From Acidobacteriota bacterium (GTDB lineage: Bacteria > Acidobacteriota > Terriglobia > UBA7540), in the NCBI GenBank assembly GCA_003171295.1, contig PMYF01000414.1, forward strand, positions 1 through 6,050: a DNA stretch of 6,050 bases. The letters are read 5' to 3'. Under the pieces are notes generated by a model. The model was not told the origin of the DNA and ran no database searches. It worked only from the letters and a program-made list of their open reading frames with translations. Positions 1 through 5,210 of the stretch are shown here, one piece after another. The stretch's first letter is position 1. Each line of letters opens with the position of its first letter. Made by a program: the position numbers and the translations under genes.

Positions 1-570
1 CTCCTGCGGGTGCTCGAGACCGGCGAAATGGAGCGAGTGGGATCTTCCAAGACCCGCCGCGTGGATGTGCGCGTTTTGTCGGCGACCAATGCCAACGTAT
101 CTGAGGAGGTCCAGGCGGGGCGATTTCGGGAAGACCTGCTCTTCCGGCTGAATACCATCGAGATTCGTCTGCCGGCTCTGCGGGAGCGGCGCGAAGACTT
201 GCCGCTACTGGCCAACTATTTTCTCCGCCAGTTCTCCCAGCGGTACCGGAAACGCCTGACCGGCTTCGAGAGCGCGGCGATGCAGACTCTGCTCGAGTAT
301 TCCTGGCCCGGCAACGTCCGCGAGCTTGAGCACGCCTTGGAGCGTGCCGTCCTGATGGCGCAGGGCGACATGGTGCGTTCCAGTGACCTGGGCTTGCGGG
401 CGGGACGCGAGGCGGCTGGCCGCATTGAAGATATGGGCCTGGAAGACGTCGAGTGCCTCTTGATTAAGAAGGCCGTGGCGCGCTATGAGGGGAACGTCAG
501 TGCGGCAGCGGATGCGCTGGGACTGAGCCGCAGCGCACTCTACCGCCGTCTCAAGAAATACGGTTTGTGA
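1..570 (+). CDS. Sigma-54-dependent response regulator, NtrC family (5'-truncated)
   Basis: This is the C-terminal 189 residues of an NtrC-type transcriptional activator. The frame is open at base 1, so the receiver domain and the first part of the AAA+ domain, including Walker A and the GAFTGA loop, lie outside the window. What remains starts in the AAA+ core (LLRVLETGEMERVG). It continues through the sensor I region (LSATNANV, about residues 26-33), the FREDLLFRLN segment (about 42-51) and the RERREDLPLLA stretch typical of sigma-54 activators, to the sensor II motif WPGNVREL (about 102-109). A Fis-type helix-turn-helix closes the protein (about 149-189, with AAADALGLSRSALYRRLKKYG). The family uses ATP hydrolysis to remodel RNA polymerase-sigma54 at -24/-12 promoters. 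The histidine kinase gene follows after 7 nt, so this is probably its cognate regulator. No target can be inferred. Confidence 0.95.
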   Translation, partial: LLRVLETGEMERVGSSKTRRVDVRVLSATNANVSEEVQAGRFREDLLFRLNTIEIRLPALRERREDLPLLANYFLRQFSQRYRKRLTGFESAAMQTLLEYSWPGNVRELEHALERAVLMAQGDMVRSSDLGLRAGREAAGRIEDMGLEDVECLLIKKAVARYEGNVSAAADALGLSRSALYRRLKKYGL

Positions 571-577
571 AAACCGG

Positions 578-1951
578 ATGACAGACGATTTGGCAGTGAG
601 CCCGAGCGGCTCCAATCCGCGGCGTCCTCCTCGCCCCAGGCGGCGGATGCGCTTTGAGGCTCGGCTCCTGCTCTTTGCCGTGGTGGCGGGCCTGCCCGCC
701 GTGCTGGTCGCGGTCCTTCTCCTGTGGTTGGGTGATTACGCGAGTCGAACCCGCTGGACGCTGACGGCAATTCTTGTGGCTTTCTGGCTCGGTGCCGCCT
801 TCTCTCTGCGTTCCCGCCTGGTTTATCCGCTCCAAACACTCTCCAACCTACTGGCGGCTTTGCGAGAAGAGGACTACTCCATTCGCGCTCGCAACGCGCG
901 CTCCGATGACGCGTTGGGTGAAGTGATGGTGGAAGTGAACGCCTTGGGCGACGCGCTGCGTGGCCGTCGGCTGGGCGGGTTGGAAGCGACCGCCTTATTG
1001 CGCAAAGTGATGGAGGAAATCGATGTCGCCGTCTTCACTTTCGATAGTGCGCACTGCCTGCGGCTGATGAATCGCGCGGGTGAGCGGCTGCTGGGTCAGC
1101 CCAGCGAGCGCATTTTGGGGCGGACGGCTGCAGAATTGGGATTGGCGGATAGCCTCGAAGGCGAACCCGCCAGAAACCTTACGATTTCCTTCCCCGGCGG
1201 GGCAGGCCGCTGGGGTATGCGCCGCAGTACCTTCCGGGAGAGCGGGATGCCTCATCAGCTCCTGGTCTTGACGGATTTGAGCCGGCCCCTGCGCGAAGAA
1301 GAGCGCCAGGCGTGGCAGCGACTGATTCGGGTCCTCGGACACGAGCTCAATAATTCCCTCGCTCCCATCAAATCCATGGCTGGCACGCTGGAAAGCATGC
1401 TGGTGCGGCAGCCGCGCGCGGCGGATTGGGAAGACGACATGCATCGCGGCCTGAGCGTGATTGAGGCGCGCGCGGCAGCCTTGAGCCGGTTCATGGAAGC
1501 TTATGCTCGCCTCGCCCGCCTGCCCACCCCGAAACTGCAACCGGTGGAGGTGGGCACTTTGGTGCGTCGAGTCGTAAGCCTGGAAAGCCGAACCACGATC
1601 ACTTTGACGCCGGGCCCTGAACTGACCATTCACGCCGACGCCGACCAGTTGGAACAGTTGCTCATCAACGTGCTCCGCAACGCGGTGGACGCGGCCCTCG
1701 AGACAAAGGGAGGAGTGCGCGTGGGTTGGACTCGCCAGGGCGGTCGATGGGAAGTCATCATCCAGGACGAAGGCCCGGGCCTGTCAAACACTTCCAATCT
1801 CTTCGTGCCGTTCTTTACGACCAAGCCCAAGGGTTCCGGAATCGGATTGGTTTTGAGCCGGCAAATTGCCGAGGCCCACGGTGGGAGCCTCACGCTGGAG
1901 AACCGGAAGGACCGTCCCGGATGCGAGGCGTGCCTGCGCTTGCCGTTGTGA
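578..1951 (+). CDS. Sensor histidine kinase, NtrY-like (HAMP-PAS-HisKA-HATPase)
   Basis: This is a 457-residue inner-membrane histidine kinase. A proline- and arginine-rich cytoplasmic N-tail (1-29) precedes two hydrophobic segments (about 30-51 and 60-77), which are joined by only about 8 residues. There is thus almost no periplasmic sensor. A HAMP-like linker (about 78-130) leads to a PAS domain (about 148-245), the likeliest sensing module. The phosphoacceptor is His255 in RVLGHELNNSLAPIKS. The ATPase domain shows the N-box Asn368 (INVLRNAVDAA), the G1 box D397-E-G-P-G, an F-box (FVPFFTTK) and the G2 box G419-S-G-I-G-L. It is therefore complete and probably active. It is shorter than many NtrY proteins, which carry a sizeable extracytoplasmic region. 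The ATG lies 7 nt after the stop of the sigma-54 regulator with no clear Shine-Dalgarno, so translational coupling is plausible. The partner is very likely that regulator. The signal is unknown; nitrogen sensing should not be assumed from the family name. Confidence 0.94.
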   Translation: MTDDLAVSPSGSNPRRPPRPRRRMRFEARLLLFAVVAGLPAVLVAVLLLWLGDYASRTRWTLTAILVAFWLGAAFSLRSRLVYPLQTLSNLLAALREEDYSIRARNARSDDALGEVMVEVNALGDALRGRRLGGLEATALLRKVMEEIDVAVFTFDSAHCLRLMNRAGERLLGQPSERILGRTAAELGLADSLEGEPARNLTISFPGGAGRWGMRRSTFRESGMPHQLLVLTDLSRPLREEERQAWQRLIRVLGHELNNSLAPIKSMAGTLESMLVRQPRAADWEDDMHRGLSVIEARAAALSRFMEAYARLARLPTPKLQPVEVGTLVRRVVSLESRTTITLTPGPELTIHADADQLEQLLINVLRNAVDAALETKGGVRVGWTRQGGRWEVIIQDEGPGLSNTSNLFVPFFTTKPKGSGIGLVLSRQIAEAHGGSLTLENRKDRPGCEACLRLPL

Positions 1952-2006
1952 GGAGTCGCTCACGCCACTTAGCTGGACCGACATAGCGTGAAGGTCTGCG
2001 TGTGAT

Positions 2007-2029
2007 TCCCCTCCTGGGCAAGGAGGGGA
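2007..2029 (+). other. Perfect 9-bp stem-loop in the spacer before the Crp/Fnr gene
   Basis: TCCCCTCCT (2007-2015) pairs perfectly with AGGAGGGGA (2021-2029) across the 5-nt loop GGGCA. No T-run follows (the next bases are GCGCGAGCGCGG), so it is not a canonical intrinsic terminator. It sits 55 nt after the histidine kinase stop and 73 nt before the regulator ATG. It could end or stabilise the kinase mRNA. It could also act in the leader of the regulator, because its 3' arm is a Shine-Dalgarno-like AGGAGG. Confidence 0.45.
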
Positions 2030-2088
2030 GCGCGAGCGCGGATGAGGCAGAACGGCCCAAGTTTTCGGTGGGCTTCCCCAAGCAGGAC

Positions 2089-2094
2089 TAAAAT
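2089..2094 (+). promoter_or_regulatory. Candidate -10 box (TAAAAT) for the Crp/Fnr gene
   Basis: TAAAAT matches five of six positions of the TATAAT consensus. It ends 8 nt before the ATG at 2103. Transcription from it would begin at or within a few bases of the start codon, giving a leaderless or nearly leaderless mRNA. That fits the lack of any Shine-Dalgarno in ACTCTCCT before the ATG. No convincing -35 hexamer is seen 16-19 nt upstream, so the call rests on the -10 and its position. Confidence 0.35.
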
Positions 2095-2102
2095 ACTCTC
2101 CT

Positions 2103-2807
2103 ATGCCTGATCCAAAAGCCCGCCATGCCGGAGCCTTGAAGAAAGTCCCTATCTTTGAGGATCTCTCTGAAAGCGAACTGGGATTCCTTGCTGAGCGCGC
2201 TGTCCCTCACCAGTTCGAGGGAGGCACTGGGATTTTTTCGGAGGGTGAACCCTGCCAGGGTCTCTACGTGGTCGAGTCCGGGGCCGTCAAGATCTTCCGA
2301 ACCTCCGCCAGTGGACGCGAACAGGTGCTGGCCATCGAGGTTCCCGGGCATTCCCTTGCGGAACTGCCGTTGTTTGATGGTGGGGACTATCCTGCTTCCG
2401 CCATGGCCATGGGCGAAACGACCTTGCTTTTCGTGGGTAAGAAAGATTTTCATGCGCTTTGCCGGCAACATCCGGAAGTAGCCCTGAAGGTGCTGAAGGT
2501 GGTGGGCGCACGCTTCCGAAAGCTCGTGGGAATCATTGACGAACTCTCGTTTACGACGGTTCGCCATCGCCTTGCCGTCCTCTTGCTTGACCTGGCGAGG
2601 CGACGGGGGAAACAAACCGCGCGCGGGACCGAATTCACCCTGCGAGGGAGCAACCAGGAACTTGCCTCGCACATTGGAACTGTCCGCGAACTGGTCTCGC
2701 GCAACCTGAGCCGCTTTCAAGCTGAAGGACTAGTGAAGCTGGAGGGCAAGAACGTCATCGTTCCTGACCTGGCAGCGCTTGAGGCGCAAGTCGCGGCCGA
2801 AGAATAA
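2103..2807 (+). CDS. Crp/Fnr-family transcriptional regulator
   Basis: This 234-residue protein has the normal Crp/Fnr layout. A cyclic-nucleotide-binding-type beta-roll lies at about 18-130 (FSEGEPCQGLYVVESGAVKIF, then LAELPLFDGGDYPASA). A dimerisation helix follows (about 131-160), then a winged helix-turn-helix at about 165-225 (NQELASHIGTVRELVSRNLSRF, then EGLVKLEGKNVIV). The position matching cAMP-contacting Arg82 of E. coli CRP is Ala98 here (in PAS), although Glu87 and Ser99 are kept; canonical cAMP binding is therefore unlikely. There is no N-terminal cysteine cluster, so it is not an oxygen-sensing [4Fe-4S] FNR. The recognition helix has R195-E196-x-x-S199-R200, which combines CRP and FNR contact residues. 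It stands alone between two spacers and is probably its own transcription unit. Ligand and regulon are unknown. The ATG is chosen because the domain begins normally after it, though no Shine-Dalgarno precedes it. Confidence 0.93.
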   Translation: MPDPKARHAGALKKVPIFEDLSESELGFLAERAVPHQFEGGTGIFSEGEPCQGLYVVESGAVKIFRTSASGREQVLAIEVPGHSLAELPLFDGGDYPASAMAMGETTLLFVGKKDFHALCRQHPEVALKVLKVVGARFRKLVGIIDELSFTTVRHRLAVLLLDLARRRGKQTARGTEFTLRGSNQELASHIGTVRELVSRNLSRFQAEGLVKLEGKNVIVPDLAALEAQVAAEE

Positions 2808-3004
2808 CTTGCCGGGCAACAGGTTTCCTCCTGCTTTCTTTGCTCCCACGGCCTGCCGGTAGCCGCGGCGACCGCGGGGCGCGAGACATAGGAATAATCA
2901 ACAAGGTCCTGTGACGGCAGGGGTTCGCTCCGTCCTTTCCCTCCGTGCCGGGAGATTCCGGCTCACCCCTGGCGGATTTGGGGATTTCCTCTGCTGAATT
3001 GTGG

Positions 3005-3013
3005 TGATATATT
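3005..3013 (+). promoter_or_regulatory. ffh: Candidate extended -10 promoter for ffh (TGATATATT)
   Basis: TGATATATT is a TGn extension joined to TATATT, which has five of six consensus positions. It lies in a short AT-rich island inside otherwise GC-rich DNA, about 125 nt before the ffh ATG. The -35 region is weak (TTTCCT near 2985-2990), which extended -10 promoters tolerate. Predicted start of transcription is near 3020. Confidence 0.4.
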
Positions 3014-3030
3014 ATTACCCAGTGCTTTGC

Positions 3031-3059
3031 TTGACTTTGTGGCGGGCGCGCAATAGGAC
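3031..3059 (+). promoter_or_regulatory. ffh: Candidate sigma70-type promoter for ffh (TTGACT-17-TAGGAC)
   Basis: TTGACT (3031-3036) is a five-of-six -35 match. Exactly 17 nt later lies TAGGAC (3054-3059), a poor -10 with three of six matches, including the key T1 and A2 but not the final T. It is just downstream of the extended -10 candidate, so ffh may have tandem promoters, or only one of the two may be real. Confidence 0.3.
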
Positions 3060-3094
3060 TGACTATCTTGTCTAGCGGGTTTTTCCCGGGCTGG

Positions 3095-3123
3095 GCCGGT
3101 TGAGTGGAGCACTCCCTCCCGGC
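3095..3123 (+). other. Stem-loop in the ffh 5' leader
   Basis: GCCGG (3095-3099) pairs with CCGGC (3119-3123), and inside it GAGTG (3102-3106) pairs with CACTC (3110-3114) around a 3-nt loop. The two stems are separated by TT on one side and CCTC on the other. It ends 14 nt before the ffh ATG, where no clear Shine-Dalgarno is visible, so it would shape the ribosome entry region. Confidence 0.35.
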
Positions 3124-3137
3124 GGCTAACGATTACG

Positions 3138-4487
3138 ATGTTTGATGCACTACAAGACCGGCTGCAAGGCGTTTTTAAGGCGCTTCGTGTCCAGGGAGTC
3201 CTGACGGAAGAGGTCGTTGACCAGACTCTGCGCGAGGTGCGCCTGGCCCTGCTCGATGCCGACGTTAATCTGAACGTCGTGAAAGATCTGCTGGAACGGG
3301 TGCGAGTCAAGTCCCTGGGCGAGGATATCCGCTCCAGCCTGTCCCCCGCGCAGGAAGTCGTTCGCATTGTCCGCGACGAGCTAATTGATATTCTCGGCCG
3401 CGAAGCGTCGCTGCTGACGTTTTCCAAGGAATTCCCCACGGTTTTCCTAATGGTCGGGCTGCAGGGCTCCGGCAAGACGACGACCTCCGGCAAGCTGGCG
3501 CTGTGGCTGGCCGGGCGCAAGCGCCGGCCCATGCTGGTTTCGACCGACGTTTACCGGCCCGCCGCGCGTGAGCAGTTGGCGGTGATCGCCAAGGCCGTCC
3601 AGATCCCGATTTTTGCAGGTGAGGGCATCAACTCGGCCAACGCGCTGGCCCTGGCTGCGCGCAAGGACGCCGCCGACCGCGGTCACGATGTGCTGATCGT
3701 GGACACCGCTGGCCGCCTGCACATCGATGCCGAGTTGATGAACGAGGTCAGCGAGTTGCGCACCATGCTTCGGCCGAGCGAAGTCCTGCTGGTCGCGGAC
3801 GCCATGGTCGGCCAGGACGCCGTGCGCAGCGCCCAGGAATTTCACGAGCGGCTGGGCACGACGGGCGTGATCCTGACCAAGCTGGATGGCGACGCCCGGG
3901 GCGGCGCAGCGCTTTCCATTCGTCACGTCACCGGCCAGCCCATCAAGTTCATGGGGGTCGGCGAGAAATACGACCAACTGGAAGTCTTTTATCCGGATCG
4001 TATCGTGTCGCGCATCCTGGGCATGGGCGACATCCTCTCGCTCATCGAAAAGGCCGAATCGAAGATCGACAAGCAGAAGGCGCTGGAAGTCCATCGCAAG
4101 CTCCAAACCGACAGCTTCACGCTGGAGGACTTCCGCGATCAGCTTCGCCAGGTGCGCCAGATGGGATCCATGGATCAGATGCTCGGCATGCTCCCCAAGG
4201 TGGGCATCTTCAAGGATGTCGGCAAGGTCCACGTGGACGACAAGGAATTGGTCTACATTGAAGCGATTATCAATTCCATGACCCCGCAGGAGCGCCGCAA
4301 TCACGAGATCGTCAATGGCAAGCGCCGCAAGCGCATCGCGCGGGGCAGCGGTACCAGCGTTCAGCAGGTCAATCAGGTCTTGAAACAGTATTTCCAAATG
4401 CGGAAAATGATGAAGTCGATGAGTCAGAGCCTGCTGGGGCGGGGGCTGAGCCGGCTGCGAATGCCGGCGGGTCCGGGGGCCGCATAA
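3138..4487 (+). CDS. ffh: Signal recognition particle protein Ffh (SRP54 GTPase)
   Basis: This 449-residue, full-length Ffh binds signal sequences of nascent membrane and secreted proteins and 4.5S RNA. With the receptor FtsY it delivers ribosomes to SecYEG. The N domain spans about 1-95 (LQDRLQGVFKALR, then EVRLALLDADVNLNVV). The G domain follows with P-loop G107-L-Q-G-S-G-K-T114, the insertion-box and DVYRPAAREQL region, D189-T-A-G-R193, and T247-K-L-D-G-D for guanine recognition. The methionine-rich M domain runs from about 296 to the end. It includes LGMLPKVG, MTPQERRNHEIVNGKRRKRIARGSG for RNA binding, and a run of methionines (FQMRKMMKSM). All expected motifs are intact. The ATG at 3138 gives the standard N-terminus MFDALQDRL. 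No strong Shine-Dalgarno is seen before it. ffh leads the cluster containing rpsP, khpA, rimM and trmD, a common bacterial grouping. No SRP RNA gene is seen nearby. Confidence 0.98.
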   Translation: MFDALQDRLQGVFKALRVQGVLTEEVVDQTLREVRLALLDADVNLNVVKDLLERVRVKSLGEDIRSSLSPAQEVVRIVRDELIDILGREASLLTFSKEFPTVFLMVGLQGSGKTTTSGKLALWLAGRKRRPMLVSTDVYRPAAREQLAVIAKAVQIPIFAGEGINSANALALAARKDAADRGHDVLIVDTAGRLHIDAELMNEVSELRTMLRPSEVLLVADAMVGQDAVRSAQEFHERLGTTGVILTKLDGDARGGAALSIRHVTGQPIKFMGVGEKYDQLEVFYPDRIVSRILGMGDILSLIEKAESKIDKQKALEVHRKLQTDSFTLEDFRDQLRQVRQMGSMDQMLGMLPKVGIFKDVGKVHVDDKELVYIEAIINSMTPQERRNHEIVNGKRRKRIARGSGTSVQQVNQVLKQYFQMRKMMKSMSQSLLGRGLSRLRMPAGPGAA

Positions 4488-4550
4488 TCCCCTGGCGCGG
4501 GCGAAGGGTGGCTCGCGAAACAGGTTTTTGCTTTTAACTCTCAAGGTGGC

Positions 4551-4581
4551 AGCGGCTGGTTCGTTGCGACGGATTGCCGCT
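4551..4581 (+). promoter_or_regulatory. 13-pair stem-loop in the rpsP leader
   Basis: AGCGGC (4551-4556) pairs with GCCGCT (4576-4581). After a single bulged T (4557), GGTTCGT (4558-4564) pairs with ACGGATT (4569-4575) using three G-U wobbles, closing on the 4-nt loop TGCG (4565-4568). Because three pairs are wobbles, the structure is stronger as RNA than as a DNA palindrome. It ends 19 nt before the rpsP Shine-Dalgarno and is followed by AAGATTTTGG, with a run of only four T. It could be an attenuator, a processing site or a regulatory leader for the downstream ribosomal genes. Its role is unproven. Confidence 0.45.
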
Positions 4582-4600
4582 AAGATTTTGGATTTCTGCC

Positions 4601-4611
4601 GGAGAAGGGGG
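4601..4611 (+). promoter_or_regulatory. rpsP: Shine-Dalgarno region that sets the rpsP start
   Basis: GGAGAAGGGGG lies immediately 5' of the TTG at 4616, with the GGAG core 11 nt and the purine run 4 nt away. No comparable sequence precedes the longer-frame TTG at 4574. This favours initiation at 4616. Confidence 0.7.
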
Positions 4612-4615
4612 AAGA

Positions 4616-4861
4616 TTGTTAAGGATACGCCTGGCTCGAACCGGAGCCAAAAAGCAGAGCAGTTACCGGGTGGTGGTGATTGATGGCGAGCGAGCGCGGG
4701 ATGGGCGCTTCGTGGAAATCGTGGGGCATTATAATCCCCGCCGCACGCCGCCAGAGATCGTGTTGAAACGCGAGCGTGTGGACTATTGGATCGGCCGCGG
4801 GGCCCAGCCTTCGGAGACGGTGCAGAGTTTCCTGAAGAAGGCTCCTGTGGCGCCGGCCTGA
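4616..4861 (+). CDS. rpsP: 30S ribosomal protein S16
   Basis: This 81-residue protein belongs to the S16 family (usually about 80-90 residues). It binds 16S rRNA and supports assembly of the 5' domain of the 30S subunit. The N-terminus MLRIRLARTGAKKQSSYRVV matches the family pattern (M-x-x-I-R-L-x-R-x-G-x-K). It is followed by the D-x-x-x-x-R-D-G-R-F-x-E core (residues 23-34), G-x-Y-N-P at 37-41 and the V-D-Y-W-I-x-x-G-A-Q-P-S-x-T-V region at 55-69. The open frame extends upstream to a TTG at 4574, but the 14 extra residues have no place in the family. The TTG at 4616 has a strong Shine-Dalgarno, so it is the chosen, non-ATG start. The spacer from ffh is 128 nt and contains a substantial stem-loop, so separate or attenuated expression is possible. 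Confidence 0.95.
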   Translation: MLRIRLARTGAKKQSSYRVVVIDGERARDGRFVEIVGHYNPRRTPPEIVLKRERVDYWIGRGAQPSETVQSFLKKAPVAPA

Positions 4862-4875
4862 TTTCCAGCGCCGGC

Positions 4876-4915
4876 CCTAGCGATTGCCGCGACGCCCCCA
4901 TGAGTTGCGGCTAGG
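4876..4915 (+). other. 12-pair bulged stem-loop between rpsP and khpA
   Basis: CCTAGC (4876-4881) pairs perfectly with GCTAGG (4910-4915). After a 6-nt bulge on the 5' side (4882-4887), CGCGAC (4888-4893) pairs with GTTGCG (4904-4909) with one G-U pair, leaving a 10-nt loop. No T-run follows. It lies in an unusually long (118-nt) spacer for this gene cluster. A second weak pairing, GCACT (4927-4931) with AGTGC (4962-4966), lies just before the khpA Shine-Dalgarno. Possible roles are mRNA processing, transcript protection or control of khpA translation; nothing here decides among them. Confidence 0.4.
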
Positions 4916-4968
4916 CGTTCTTACCTGCACTGGTTCCAAGGGGTCTGGGCACGATAACTCAAGTGCGC

Positions 4969-4975
4969 GGGAGGG
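4969..4975 (+). promoter_or_regulatory. khpA: Shine-Dalgarno that sets the khpA start
   Basis: GGGAGGG ends 4 nt before the ATG at 4980. This excludes the longer open frame that begins at a TTG (4884), which has no such site. Confidence 0.75.
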
Positions 4976-4979
4976 ACCG

Positions 4980-5210
4980 ATGAAGGATCTGATCGAAGCC
5001 ATCGCCAAAGCGCTAGTGGATAATCCCCAGGAGGTCGCGGTGCGGGCAGTGGAGGGTGAACAAGTGACGGTCCTGGAGTTGCGGGTGCATCCCTCTGACT
5101 TGGGGAAGGTGATCGGGAAGCAGGGCCGGACGGCCCGCTCCATCCGCACCATCCTCAATGCCGCTGGCATGAAGCTCAAGAAGCGCTTCACGCTGGAGAT
5201 TCTGGAATAG
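4980..5210 (+). CDS. khpA: KH-domain RNA-binding protein KhpA (YlqC family)
   Basis: This 76-residue single KH-domain protein is typical in size for KhpA. The body reads MKDLIEAIAKALVDNP, then the KH core with the GxxG nucleic-acid-binding loop G46-K-Q-G49 in KVIGKQGRTARSIRTIL, and ends KKRFTLEILE. In Gram-positive bacteria KhpA pairs with KhpB (Jag/EloR) and affects cell elongation and RNA binding. Its role in this organism is unknown, but its place between rpsP and rimM is conserved in many phyla and suggests a link to ribosome or RNA biology. The ATG at 4980 is preferred over the upstream in-frame TTG because the extra 32 residues look non-coding and because of the close Shine-Dalgarno. 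It ends 51 nt before the proposed rimM start. Confidence 0.93.
   Translation: MKDLIEAIAKALVDNPQEVAVRAVEGEQVTVLELRVHPSDLGKVIGKQGRTARSIRTILNAAGMKLKKRFTLEILE

Larger units (their letters stand above)
2808..3137 (+). other. 330-nt intergenic region between the Crp/Fnr gene and ffh
   Basis: No credible protein gene lies here. Just after the regulator stop there is a weak hairpin (CAGG 2820-2823 / CCTG 2830-2833) followed by CTTTCTTT, at best a poor terminator. CCGCGG occurs twice (2863-2868 and 2872-2877) and can form a 6-bp stem with a 3-nt loop. Further on, CAGGGGT (2918-2924) pairs with ACCCCTG (2965-2971) around an inner hairpin GCCGG/CCGGC (2947-2951/2958-2962). An alternative stem GACGG/CCGTC (2913-2917/2930-2934) competes with the 5' half. 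Two promoter-like sequences occupy 3005-3059. I see no tRNA, and no SRP RNA signature (the conserved GGUCAGG / GGAAGGAAGCAGC core is absent). Confidence 0.6.

Noticed and set aside
995..1633. A 212-codon open frame on the minus strand inside the histidine kinase gene
   Set aside because: The sense strand encodes a complete kinase with all motifs; the antisense product has no recognisable feature.
1960..1991. An inverted repeat TCACGC / GCGTGA after the kinase stop, considered as a Crp/Fnr operator
   Set aside because: The half-sites are 20 nt apart, far from the 4-6 nt spacing of Crp/Fnr operators, and too short to call as a hairpin.
2913..2934. A tRNA-like T-arm (GGGGTTCGCTCC)
   Set aside because: The bases around TTCG cannot form a 5-bp T-stem with a 7-nt loop, and no acceptor, D or anticodon arm can be found around it.
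2808..3137. An SRP (4.5S) RNA gene next to ffh
   Set aside because: The conserved core of the small bacterial SRP RNA is not present in this or any other spacer of the window.
4850..4876. A direct 9-bp repeat (GCGCCGGCC) flanking the rpsP stop codon
   Set aside because: It is short and pure GC in a GC-rich genome; chance is a sufficient explanation.
3447..4901. A 484-codon open frame on the minus strand, antisense to ffh and rpsP
   Set aside because: It mirrors a highly conserved GTPase gene in GC-rich DNA, where antisense frames stay open by codon bias. Its composition (His-, Leu- and Ala-rich, low complexity) resembles no protein family I recognise.
4884..4979. A 32-residue N-terminal extension of KhpA
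   Set aside because: KhpA proteins start close to MKDLIEAIA; the extension looks non-coding, begins at TTG without a Shine-Dalgarno, and the ATG at 4980 has a good one.
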